From Bacteroides sp. (GTDB lineage: Bacteria > Bacteroidota > Bacteroidia > Bacteroidales > Bacteroidaceae): a DNA stretch of 6,209 nucleotides. Shown here one piece after another: positions 1 to 6,209 of the stretch. Every line of letters begins with the position of its first letter. The stretch's first letter is position 1. The translations under genes were made by a program, and so were the position numbers. The stretch spans positions 1-6,209 of the forward strand of contig DXOJ01000496.1 in the NCBI GenBank assembly GCA_019412865.1. Reading direction: 5' to 3'. The notes below the pieces were generated by a model, which had not been told where the DNA came from, did no database searches, and saw only the letters and a program-made list of their open reading frames with translations.

Positions 1-114
1 GTATGAACAGTTGTCTTTTTTCAATAAGATAGAATAGGGATAATGTTGTTCCTTCTCATTAGAATGTCAAGATGGTAATTAGTTGTAACATAAAGACCTC
101 TGACTAATAATGTA

Positions 115-122
115 CAAATCTA
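115..122 (-). promoter_or_regulatory. Possible -7 promoter element downstream of the helicase
   Basis: The minus strand reads TAGATTTG, matching TAnnTTTG, 22 bases past the helicase stop codon and pointing out of the left edge of the window. No -33 element is seen, and no convincing start codon with an open frame follows within the window. Bases 1-143 otherwise hold no gene, RNA or terminator that I can support. Confidence 0.25.
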
Positions 123-143
123 CGGATTATGCTTGCTTCATAT

Positions 144-2078
144 TTATTTCTTCTTAGGTTTTCTACGTGCCCATCCTTCTTCGCTGAAGTCAGGTTCTTT
201 ATCTTTAAAAAACTCTTGCCAGTCATCTTTCTTTTTCGGACCGCGAGCATCAGAGTATCCTCGCTCAGCACGACTAGGCTTATCTTTTTTTGTTGACTTT
301 GAGTCTTTTGCAGAAGCATCTTTCGGTTTTCTATCCTTATTTTCATAGCGCGGTGCACGTTCGTCGCTTTTGCCGCCGAATCGTTTACCTCCCTTGCGCT
401 CATTTGAACCGTTTTCACGTCCTTTTCCGTTTTCTTCACCGGCACCGGCAATCTCAACAACTACCTTGCGTCCATTCCATTTAGCCCTATTCAGCGCCTT
501 GATTACATTTGTCGCTTCCTTTTCCGGCACTTCAAAGAAAGAATAGTTCTGCATTAGGTCAATACGTCCCAACTCAATACGTCCTCTTGTGTTACTATTT
601 AGTAGTCCGATAAGATCGCTAGGGAAGAAACTGTCTGTTTTACCCAAATTGATAAACAGGCGGTTAAAGCCCGGTGCAGCTTGGCGGCTTCTTTTTTCGA
701 AACCACCTTCTTTGCGGTCACCCCGTCCGGTACGTTCTCCTCTGATGTCAGTCGGTACTTCTATTTCTGCACGGTTGCGATAATACTCGGCGAAACGGTT
801 GAATTCGTGAGAAACCATTCGTTTAATCAGGTCCTCTTTGCTCAACCATTCCAGTTTACGGTAGATTTCCGGCATAAAGTCAGCAATCTCTTCCTCGTTT
901 ACTTTTACTTTTTCGAGATCATCAATAACCTTAATCAGTTGCTTCTGACAGATACCTGCTGCGGTTGGCATTTCTCCGACAATGAATTTTTTGCTGATAA
1001 TCCGTTCAATTTCTCTCATCTTTCCTTTTTCACGGAGGTTGATGATGGCAATGGAAGTTCCTGTTTTTCCGGCACGTCCTGTACGTCCGCTGCGATGTGT
1101 ATAACTCTCTGTATCGTCTGGTAATCCGTAATTGATAACATGCGTCAGATCGTCTACATCAAGTCCGCGGGCAGCCACGTCAGTTGCCACGAGTAGTTGC
1201 AAGTTGCGGATGCGGAATTTCTGCATAACAGCATCCCGTTGTGCTTGAGAAAGTTCACCATGCAAAGAATCGGCATTGTAGCCTTCTTGCATTAATTTGT
1301 CGGCAATTTCTTGAGTTTCTTTACGGGTACGGCAGAAAATAATACCGTATATTTGTGGGTAGTAATCGACGATACGCTTTAAAGCTTCGTATTTGTCTTT
1401 AGCCTGTACGGTATAAACAACGTGTTTAACGTTGTTGGTACTTTCATTCTTACGGCCAATAGTGATTTCTTTCGCATTGCGCAGGTAATTTTTGGAAATG
1501 CGTGCGATTTCCGGACTCATTGTTGCGGAAAACAATAGGGTGTTGCGCTCCTGCGGTACATCAGCCAGAATGGCGTTGATGCTTTCTGTGAATCCCATAT
1601 TAAGCATTTCGTCGGCTTCATCCATTACCACATTGTGGATGGTAGATAGAGATACGGTTTTGCGCTCCATCAGGTCCAGCAGGCGTCCGGGGGTAGCTAC
1701 AATGATGTGTACCCCTCGTTTGAGGCTGCGTATCTGGCTGTCAATGGAAGAACCACCATATACAGGTAATACTTTTAGTCCGTCAATGTATTTGGAATAG
1801 TCATTCAAATCTCCTGCTATCTGGAGACAAAGCTCGCGGGTAGGGCAGAGGATAAGCGATTGTGGAATTCTGTTTTTTACGTCAATCTGTTGGAGCAAGG
1901 GCAAACCGAATGCGGCTGTTTTACCTGTTCCTGTCTGTGCAAGAGCTACTACATCATTATTTTCTCCTAAAAGGTACGGAATCACTTCTTCTTGTACCGG
2001 CATGGGATTCTCGTATCCCATTTCTTCAATTGCTCTACGTATCTCCGGAGAAACGCCAAGCTCTTCAAATGTCTTCAT
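144..2078 (-). CDS. deaD: DEAD-box ATP-dependent RNA helicase (DeaD/CsdA-like) with DbpA-type RNA-binding domain
   Basis: Cytoplasmic ATP-dependent RNA helicase of 644 residues that would remodel structured RNA, in known relatives during ribosome assembly, cold adaptation or RNA decay. All family motifs are visible: Q-motif Gln29, motif I AQTGTGKT (47-54), Ia PTREL (79-83), Ib TPGR (129-132), DEAD (153-156), SAT (184-186), motif IV around IIFCRTR (246-252), V ATDVAARGLD (298-307) and VI HRSGRTGRAG (328-337). Residues about 471-543 (FNRLFINLGKTD onward) fit the DbpA RNA-binding domain, which has an RRM-like fold. A Lys/Arg/Gly/Asp-rich, probably disordered tail follows (about 545-644) and ends in an aromatic and acidic segment, then ARRKPKKK. 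The ATG at 2078 lies about 24 bases after the expected transcription start of its own promoter, and AGAGA just before it is a weak ribosome site. The family is certain. The symbol is less so, since bacteroidal paralogues are named deaD, csdA or rhlE rather freely. Confidence 0.95.
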   Translation of the reverse strand: MKTFEELGVSPEIRRAIEEMGYENPMPVQEEVIPYLLGENNDVVALAQTGTGKTAAFGLPLLQQIDVKNRIPQSLILCPTRELCLQIAGDLNDYSKYIDGLKVLPVYGGSSIDSQIRSLKRGVHIIVATPGRLLDLMERKTVSLSTIHNVVMDEADEMLNMGFTESINAILADVPQERNTLLFSATMSPEIARISKNYLRNAKEITIGRKNESTNNVKHVVYTVQAKDKYEALKRIVDYYPQIYGIIFCRTRKETQEIADKLMQEGYNADSLHGELSQAQRDAVMQKFRIRNLQLLVATDVAARGLDVDDLTHVINYGLPDDTESYTHRSGRTGRAGKTGTSIAIINLREKGKMREIERIISKKFIVGEMPTAAGICQKQLIKVIDDLEKVKVNEEEIADFMPEIYRKLEWLSKEDLIKRMVSHEFNRFAEYYRNRAEIEVPTDIRGERTGRGDRKEGGFEKRSRQAAPGFNRLFINLGKTDSFFPSDLIGLLNSNTRGRIELGRIDLMQNYSFFEVPEKEATNVIKALNRAKWNGRKVVVEIAGAGEENGKGRENGSNERKGGKRFGGKSDERAPRYENKDRKPKDASAKDSKSTKKDKPSRAERGYSDARGPKKKDDWQEFFKDKEPDFSEEGWARRKPKKK

Positions 2079-2108
2079 TAAATCTCTGTATATCTTTTAT
2101 TTCGGCTG

Positions 2109-2116
2109 CAAAGATA
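2109..2116 (-). promoter_or_regulatory. Bacteroides-type -7 promoter element for the helicase
   Basis: On the minus strand this reads TATCTTTG, a full match to the Bacteroides -7 consensus TAnnTTTG. It sits 31 bases upstream of the helicase ATG, implying a short leader of roughly 24 bases. The 11-base context TATCTTTGCAG is identical to that of the phosphatase promoter at 3286-3296. No clear -33 TTG-type element is visible at the expected spacing. Confidence 0.6.
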
Positions 2117-2124
2117 GTTAATTT

Positions 2125-2202
2125 AGTTGATAATGAATGATTGATAGTAGATAATTATTATAGACGCCACCCTATTTTATCACTTATCAACTATTAATTA
2201 TC
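2125..2202. repeat. AT-rich imperfect inverted repeats in the phosphatase-helicase spacer
   Basis: AGTTGATAA (2125-2133) is the perfect inverse of TTATCAACT (2184-2192). Inside and beside it, GATAATTA (2150-2157) is the perfect inverse of TAATTATC (2195-2202); the last arm lies in the final codons of the phosphatase gene. The spacers are long (about 50 and 37 bases), the two pairings cross each other so they could not both form, and there is no T-tract. It is therefore not a convincing terminator. Such TTATCAA/AATTATC-rich spacers are common in Bacteroides and may be chance. Confidence 0.3.
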
Positions 2203-3261
2203 AGTTAATAAGATGCTGCGTAACTGTTCAATTTCTTCTGCAGAAAGTCCGATTCCCTTTTTCAGATAGGTCTGTACGCTCCCGTATTCAGCCTCAATCT
2301 GTTCTTTGGCAGCGTTCAGGAAATCTTCTTTTGCAGAGTAGATGGTTGTAATGGCTTCTTGCGAATTGACCGATAACTTATATGCATATTGAGAAGCTTT
2401 GGGAATATTAAAATAGTCATTACTCAAACGATAGTCTTCCATAATGACGTCTTCGTTGACTCCAAGAGCGGCAAGCAATAAGGCGGAAACGACCCCTGTA
2501 CGCCCTTTCCCGGATGTACAATGAATCACAACCGGATAATGAGTACGGTCGAGAAGGACGGTGAACAGCTTTTTGAATTCCTTTTGGTAGTTTATAACTA
2601 ATTCCCGATTCATTTGTTCTACCAAACGATAAATAGTGTCACTTTTTATCTTCTCTTCCTGAATTCCTTGCAGAATTTCTTCCATGTTCCCTGTGAGAAT
2701 AGGGATATGTATGATATTAAATTCATCATCATGCAATTGCGGGTAGTTGTGGCGTTCATTTTCAGAACGTAAGTCTATGATTGTCCGTATCCCCATATTC
2801 TTAAGTTCCTGGCGTGAGCAGGGAGGAATGCTGTCTATTTGTGCGGAACGGTATATCATTCCCCAGCGAAGAGATTTGCCAGTACCGGCAGATTCATATC
2901 CTCCTAAATCACGGAAATTCTGTATGCCGGGGATGTTAATGTTGCGGGTGGCCACTTTAACCCGGTATTTGTTATTAAATACCATCAAGTAGTAATAACG
3001 TTGAGACGGATCGTTGGTTACGATTGTCATTTTACCACTGGAAATGTTTGCCATTGCAATGGAAGAATCTTCCGGAATAGCTTCAGGAGAAGTAGAGGTG
3101 TATACTTTTACCTGTCCTTTTAATACCGGTGCTGTTTCCCATTTGATAATACAGTTTCCTACGTTATTTTCTTCACATACCACAGATATAGCAGGTGATG
3201 TGCCAGAACATGATGGGAGCACTAATAAAACAGTAAGCCAGCTTAACAGGTTTCTATACAT
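2194..3261 (-). CDS. Lipoprotein tyrosine/dual-specificity phosphatase (Y_phosphatase3 type) with Ig/FN3-like N-terminal region
   Basis: Predicted envelope-anchored cysteine phosphatase of 355 residues. It begins with a lipoprotein signal peptide: MYRN, a hydrophobic stretch, then lipobox LPSC with Cys18. No acidic export signal follows the Cys, so the periplasmic side is more likely than the cell surface. Residues about 20-108 are beta-rich and resemble an FN3/Ig-like module (IKWETAP, RYYYLMV). The phosphatase domain starts at NFRDLGG (115-121), continues through LRWGMIYRSAQ (131-141) and IDLRSENE (162-169), and carries the CX5R P-loop HCTSGKGRTG (247-256), with nucleophile Cys248 and Arg254. 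These are hallmarks of the MptpB/LipA-like family. Its P-loop has Gly253 where MptpB has Asp. I chose the ATG at 3261 over a TTG at 3291 because that TTG lies inside the -7 promoter box and only the later start opens directly with a signal peptide. It has its own promoter and follows the terminator of the mannan operon. The substrate is unknown: phosphotyrosine protein, lipid or inositol phosphate, or phosphoglycan. Confidence 0.88.
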   Translation of the reverse strand: MYRNLLSWLTVLLVLPSCSGTSPAISVVCEENNVGNCIIKWETAPVLKGQVKVYTSTSPEAIPEDSSIAMANISSGKMTIVTNDPSQRYYYLMVFNNKYRVKVATRNINIPGIQNFRDLGGYESAGTGKSLRWGMIYRSAQIDSIPPCSRQELKNMGIRTIIDLRSENERHNYPQLHDDEFNIIHIPILTGNMEEILQGIQEEKIKSDTIYRLVEQMNRELVINYQKEFKKLFTVLLDRTHYPVVIHCTSGKGRTGVVSALLLAALGVNEDVIMEDYRLSNDYFNIPKASQYAYKLSVNSQEAITTIYSAKEDFLNAAKEQIEAEYGSVQTYLKKGIGLSAEEIEQLRSILLTDN

Positions 3262-3288
3262 AGTTTCTTTGCCTTGAATCGTATACTG

Positions 3289-3296
3289 CAAAGATA
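3289..3296 (-). promoter_or_regulatory. Bacteroides-type -7 promoter element for the phosphatase
   Basis: The minus strand reads TATCTTTG, matching TAnnTTTG. Transcription would start near 3282, giving a leader of about 20 bases before the ATG at 3261. This placement decides the start codon: the in-frame TTG at 3289-3291 is part of the box itself. A recognisable -33 element is missing; that region is occupied by an inverted repeat. Confidence 0.65.
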
Positions 3297-3297
3297 A

Positions 3298-3343
3298 GAA
3301 TTACCCGAAGATGTGGTAATTCCTTTGCTATAATTAGCCAAAG
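3298..3343. promoter_or_regulatory. Two adjacent inverted repeats upstream of the phosphatase promoter (candidate operator)
   Basis: GAATTACC (3298-3305) and GGTAATTC (3315-3322) form a perfect 8-base inverted repeat with a 9-base spacer, starting two bases upstream of the -7 box and covering the place of the -33 element. Directly beside it, CTTTGCTA (3323-3330) pairs with TAGCCAAAG (3335-3343) except for one extra base. The position suits binding of a dimeric regulator, but no regulator gene is in the window and the role is inferred from position only. Confidence 0.45.
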
Positions 3344-3363
3344 TTAATAGTAATTTACGTGTT

Positions 3364-3399
3364 AAAAAAGGGCGCTTCTTCGTTATAGAAGAGCGCCCT
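3364..3399 (-). terminator. Rho-independent terminator of the GH76-GH125 operon
   Basis: GGGCGC (3370-3375) pairs with GCGCCC (3393-3398). The stem continues as TCTTC (3377-3381) with GAAGA (3388-3392), with a single bulged T at 3376 and a six-base loop at 3382-3387. In the minus-strand direction the hairpin is followed at once by six T residues (plus-strand A run at 3364-3369). It lies 26 bases past the GH125 stop codon. The plus-strand side has no T run, so it works only for minus-strand transcription. Confidence 0.92.
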
Positions 3400-3424
3400 G
3401 AATGAGAAGTAACCTAAGTTTGCT

Positions 3425-4894
3425 TTATTGAATATTGTTCAATAGATCTATTTTTCCTTCGTTGACCAACTTTAAAATGAGCTCACCAAATAAGGTGTTT
3501 TGCCATGCAAACCAGGCGCGTGTGAAGTTTTTAGGGTCATCCTTATGGAAAGATTCGTGCATGAATCCTGTTCCTGCATCTGTATCCATCAGCATTTTTA
3601 TGCAAGACTTAATTTCCTGGTCGTCCTGACTGGTGAATGCCTTCATCATGATACTCATAGGCCATATCATATCATAACCGATGTGAGGTCCTCCAATACC
3701 TTCTCCTGCCTTTCCTTTGAAGAAGTAGGGGTTGTCTTTGCTCCATACAAAACGACATGTGTTTTGATAAATAGGATCGTTGATGTCTACATCTCCCAGA
3801 TAAGGCATTGCCAGCAGGCTTGGTACGTTGGCGTCGTCCATTAAGAGATGATTTCCGAATCCGTCTACTTCAAAAGCATAGATTGTACCATATTTAGGAT
3901 GATTGTAAGTTGCATATTCTTTTAATGCGGTTTCTACTTCTTGTGCCAAATCTGTGCACTGTTTCGCCAGACTGGTGTTTTTGTTTACAACATTCAGAAT
4001 TTCCGCAGCTTTCTTTAGAGAAGAAACAGCGAAGAAATTAGACGGTACGAGGAACTGTAAAGTGGTTGCATCGTCAGACGGACGGAAGGCTGAAACAATG
4101 AGTCCGACAGGATTTACAGGAGCACCTAGACCGTTATTGTTTAATGTGTCGAGTGCGCGTTCTGTCTTACGCTGGAATTTATAGGGACCCACTCCCTCTT
4201 TGCGCTGTTGTTCCTTGAAAGTTGTCAGTATGTTGGCGATGGCCTGTATCCATTCATTATCAAAGATGCTTGCATCACCGGTTTCTTTCCAATATTGATA
4301 GGCCAGACGTAATGGATAACATAAAGAATCTATTTCCCATTTACGTTCGTGCAGTTCCGGTTTCATATCGGTCAGGTCGGACATCCAATCTCCTCCCACA
4401 GCCCCATCATTGAAAGCATTGGCGTATGGATCGATATTTATACATTTAAATTGTCTGCGTATTACTCCTTCGAGCATTTTCTTCAATTCCGGGTCTTTAT
4501 TCGCTAATTGTATATAAGGCCAAACCTGTGCTCCTGAGTCACGTAACCACATGGCATGGATATCTCCTGTGTAGACGAAAGTATCAGGCTTACCGTCTGT
4601 TGTACGGTAATGAACTGTTGTCTCAAGGGTATTTGGAAAACAATTCTCGAACATCCATGCCAATTTTTGATTAGTAAGTAACTTTTTCACCCTGATGATT
4701 TCTGCTTCCACGGCTTTTGATGTAAAAAGACGCTTGTTTACGGGTGGACGATTACTTTTATAAGCGGCAATTTCAGCTGCTTGATTGACCACATTGGTAT
4801 GATCCTTAGCCAGGATAAGTTCTGTAGCTTTGGCAGGACCTCCTATTAATAGGGTGGTCGTGATGATACATATTCCGATGTTTCTTTTCTTCAT
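3425..4894 (-). CDS. GH125 family exo-alpha-1,6-mannosidase, periplasmic
   Basis: Predicted metal-independent, inverting exo-alpha-1,6-mannosidase (GH125, formerly DUF1237) of 489 residues that removes single mannose units from alpha-1,6-mannan or mannose oligosaccharides. It has a type I signal peptide (MKKRN, hydrophobic core, likely cleavage after AKA at 21-23) and no lipobox, so the periplasm is expected. The rest is one (alpha/alpha)6-type catalytic domain. Recognisable conserved stretches are GDIHAMWLRDSGAQVWPY (110-127), NDGAVGGDWM (162-171), WEIDSLCYPLRLAYQYW (186-202), AFRPSDDATT (269-278), GGPHIGYDMIWPMSI (401-415) and GTGFMHESFH (441-450). From the spacing of the acid and base in characterised GH125 enzymes, the acid is probably Asp274 or Asp275 and the base Glu447; this is inferred, not aligned. 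It follows the GH76 gene by 34 bases with no promoter between, so the two are probably co-transcribed and act in sequence. The ATG at 4894 is preceded by weak AGAGAT. Confidence 0.95.
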   Translation of the reverse strand: MKKRNIGICIITTTLLIGGPAKATELILAKDHTNVVNQAAEIAAYKSNRPPVNKRLFTSKAVEAEIIRVKKLLTNQKLAWMFENCFPNTLETTVHYRTTDGKPDTFVYTGDIHAMWLRDSGAQVWPYIQLANKDPELKKMLEGVIRRQFKCINIDPYANAFNDGAVGGDWMSDLTDMKPELHERKWEIDSLCYPLRLAYQYWKETGDASIFDNEWIQAIANILTTFKEQQRKEGVGPYKFQRKTERALDTLNNNGLGAPVNPVGLIVSAFRPSDDATTLQFLVPSNFFAVSSLKKAAEILNVVNKNTSLAKQCTDLAQEVETALKEYATYNHPKYGTIYAFEVDGFGNHLLMDDANVPSLLAMPYLGDVDINDPIYQNTCRFVWSKDNPYFFKGKAGEGIGGPHIGYDMIWPMSIMMKAFTSQDDQEIKSCIKMLMDTDAGTGFMHESFHKDDPKNFTRAWFAWQNTLFGELILKLVNEGKIDLLNNIQ

Positions 4895-4928
4895 ATCTCT
4901 ATTGTTTTAAGAGGGTTATTAAAAGTGA

Positions 4929-6092
4929 TTATTGCAAATCGATTCCGCCTAGTCTTCCATACATTTCTATGAAAGCAGCTTGTGTCAAGAGCCATTTTTT
5001 CTCGTTTTTATCTGTGCCGCTCCAATCTGTATGGAACAGTCCCCGTTCATCTCTGGCATGATGCCATGCGTAATCAAGACTTTTCTGGAAATCGGTTAGA
5101 TAGGTCTTGTTATGGTCTATTTGATAAAGTTCAATAAAGCCTCTAAGCATAACTGCTGTGAACCAGATATTTCCTTTTTTCAGTAATTGAAATGTTTGCC
5201 CGTTTGGAGAGGTAAAATGAGTGAAAAAGTGTTTATGACATGCTTCTGCTATATTTTGTGCATCTTCCAGATAACTTTTCTGTTTGGTAATTTGATAGAG
5301 TAGGGCAGCTGCCTGCATCATTTGTCCACTGTTATAGGCAAATTTGGCACGACCGATTTTCTTGTTGAGTGAGATGTTGTCAAAGTATAGATGATCTTTT
5401 GAGTCTTCCAGGTTCTTTTTAGTCCATTCGTATAACTCTTTTCCTTCTTTTAAATAGGCATCATCTTGAGTAGCTTGAAATAGTTTGAGAGCGAATACGG
5501 CTCCCGGTGCATTAGAACAAGTATTTTTAGATTCCTTCTTTTGTTCGCACCAGTAGACTCCTCCGCCGAGTATGTCATCTTTACCACTAAGGATAAACTT
5601 CCATATTAGTTTAGCTTTCTCCAGATAAGCTTGTTTTCCTGTCATTCGATAAGAATCGGTAAAATCGATACCTAACCAGACGTTATCATCATAAAAACGA
5701 TCGGAGAGAGGTTGGCTGCTGATATAAGATGAGTAAGCGCATGGTTCCCTTCGTGTGTCGAAATACTCTTCTAATCCGGGTAGTACTTTGTTTTCCAAAA
5801 GTTTTTTATACTTCTTATTTTCAGTGCTCTCCAGTAGTGCATTTACCGCAGAGAACGTGCCCGAATACGGCCAAAGGTAGGAATATTCATTGCGTCTTTT
5901 TGCTTGTTCTTCTGATGCCAGATAAGTTGCCTTATTGTCTTGGTCAAAAGGATAATTCTCACGTAACAGACAAGTGTTGGGTGCTGCATAGTTTTGGTAA
6001 AGAGCATCCAAAGTTTGCTGTGCTTTTTCTATGTTAGGATTTGCGTTTGCAATGGTGAAAGCACAAATAACATTAAGTAATAGGCCGTTCAT
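4929..6092 (-). CDS. GH76 family endo-alpha-1,6-mannanase, periplasmic
   Basis: Predicted retaining endo-alpha-1,6-mannanase of 387 residues that would cut the backbone of alpha-mannan, such as debranched yeast mannan, into oligosaccharides. The N-terminus is hydrophobic and ends in ANA (15-17), a plausible type I signal peptide, although it lacks the usual Lys/Arg at its start. There is no lipobox, so it is probably periplasmic rather than surface-bound. The domain is an (alpha/alpha)6 barrel. The GH76 signature of two adjacent aspartates is present as RFYDDNVWLGID (132-143), with Asp135 and Asp136 as the likely nucleophile and acid/base. Further family-like stretches are EYSYLWPYSGTFSAVNAL (69-86), GGGVYWCEQ (176-184), the AFALKL-like PGAVFALKLF (196-205) and FAYNSGQMMQAAALLY (251-266). 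The start is fixed by an in-frame stop two codons upstream of the ATG at 6092. It is the first gene of the operon; GH125 follows. Confidence 0.93.
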   Translation of the reverse strand: MNGLLLNVICAFTIANANPNIEKAQQTLDALYQNYAAPNTCLLRENYPFDQDNKATYLASEEQAKRRNEYSYLWPYSGTFSAVNALLESTENKKYKKLLENKVLPGLEEYFDTRREPCAYSSYISSQPLSDRFYDDNVWLGIDFTDSYRMTGKQAYLEKAKLIWKFILSGKDDILGGGVYWCEQKKESKNTCSNAPGAVFALKLFQATQDDAYLKEGKELYEWTKKNLEDSKDHLYFDNISLNKKIGRAKFAYNSGQMMQAAALLYQITKQKSYLEDAQNIAEACHKHFFTHFTSPNGQTFQLLKKGNIWFTAVMLRGFIELYQIDHNKTYLTDFQKSLDYAWHHARDERGLFHTDWSGTDKNEKKWLLTQAAFIEMYGRLGGIDLQ

Positions 6093-6162
6093 AATTTTTT
6101 ATTTAAGTGGTGTTTATATAAATAGTAATTTGAATGAGTTCGCAGGTTTTATTGTGACTCTA

Positions 6163-6170
6163 CAAAAATA
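6163..6170 (-). promoter_or_regulatory. Bacteroides-type -7 promoter element for the GH76-GH125 operon
   Basis: The minus strand reads TATTTTTG, a match to TAnnTTTG, 71 bases upstream of the GH76 ATG. Transcription would start near 6156, giving an AT-rich leader of about 64 bases. No -33 TTG-type element is seen at the expected distance. The short, T-rich motif makes a chance match possible, so this is weaker than the other two promoters. Confidence 0.45.
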
Positions 6171-6209
6171 CCTTATTTCGGTTACTTTTTAAATGGGGAG
6201 TGAGCAGAT

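Noticed and set aside
1..100. Tiny minus-strand open frames of 10-12 codons, and an AGAAGGA ribosome-site-like sequence near 50-56
   Set aside because: The frames stop almost at once, and no start codon with a continuing frame lies at a suitable distance from the AGAAGGA.
104..460. A 118-codon open frame on the minus strand, overlapping the helicase 3' end in another frame
   Set aside because: It is a Lys/Arg/Glu-rich shadow of the low-complexity helicase tail, has no recognisable domain, and the helicase frame continues intact through it.
681..1124. A 147-codon open frame on the plus strand opposite the helicase
   Set aside because: It is antisense to conserved helicase sequence including motif VI, has no family features and no promoter, and is best read as a shadow frame.
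2117..2193. Possible terminator for the phosphatase gene
   Set aside because: No GC-containing compact hairpin followed by a T-tract on the minus strand could be found; only long-spaced AT-rich inverted repeats are present.
6113..6122. Perfect palindrome TTTATATAAA in the leader of the mannan operon
   Set aside because: It is short and made only of A and T in an AT-rich leader, so it is expected by chance and has no supporting context.

Overview
The window looks like Bacteroides or a close relative (Bacteroidales). Three places on the minus strand match the Bacteroides-type -7 promoter element TAnnTTTG. There are no strong Shine-Dalgarno sequences, the spacers are AT-rich, and the window carries alpha-mannan glycoside hydrolases typical of gut Bacteroidetes. 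All four convincing genes are on the minus strand and are intact, so the order of transcription runs from the right end of the window to the left.

Right part (about 3364-6170): a two-gene operon for alpha-1,6-mannan breakdown. A promoter-like element at 6163-6170 precedes a secreted GH76 family protein (predicted endo-alpha-1,6-mannanase). After 34 bases comes a secreted GH125 protein (predicted exo-alpha-1,6-mannosidase). A strong rho-independent terminator at 3364-3399 closes the unit. Both proteins have type I-like signal peptides without a lipobox, so they are probably periplasmic. The GH76 enzyme would cut the alpha-1,6-mannan backbone internally and the GH125 enzyme would release mannose from the pieces. 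No SusC/SusD pair, surface mannanase or sensor is visible in the window.

Middle (2194-3343): a lipoprotein phosphatase with its own promoter. It has an Ig/FN3-like N-terminal region followed by a CX5R phosphatase domain of the Y_phosphatase3 (MptpB/LipA-like) type. Its promoter has two adjacent inverted repeats just upstream. The P-loop has Gly where the best-studied relatives have Asp. It may be unrelated to the mannan operon, although a role on phosphorylated mannan is possible.

Left part (144-2116): a DEAD-box RNA helicase with the complete motif set, a DbpA-type RNA-binding domain and a long basic tail, behind its own promoter. The last 143 bases (1-143) hold no convincing gene, only a weak promoter-like match.

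Overall this is mostly recognisable gene content: one housekeeping helicase, one envelope phosphatase and one carbohydrate-utilisation operon. I see no mobile element, CRISPR array, RNA gene or clearly new system. The less ordinary points are the compact, self-contained mannan operon, the altered phosphatase P-loop and the palindromic control region of the phosphatase.
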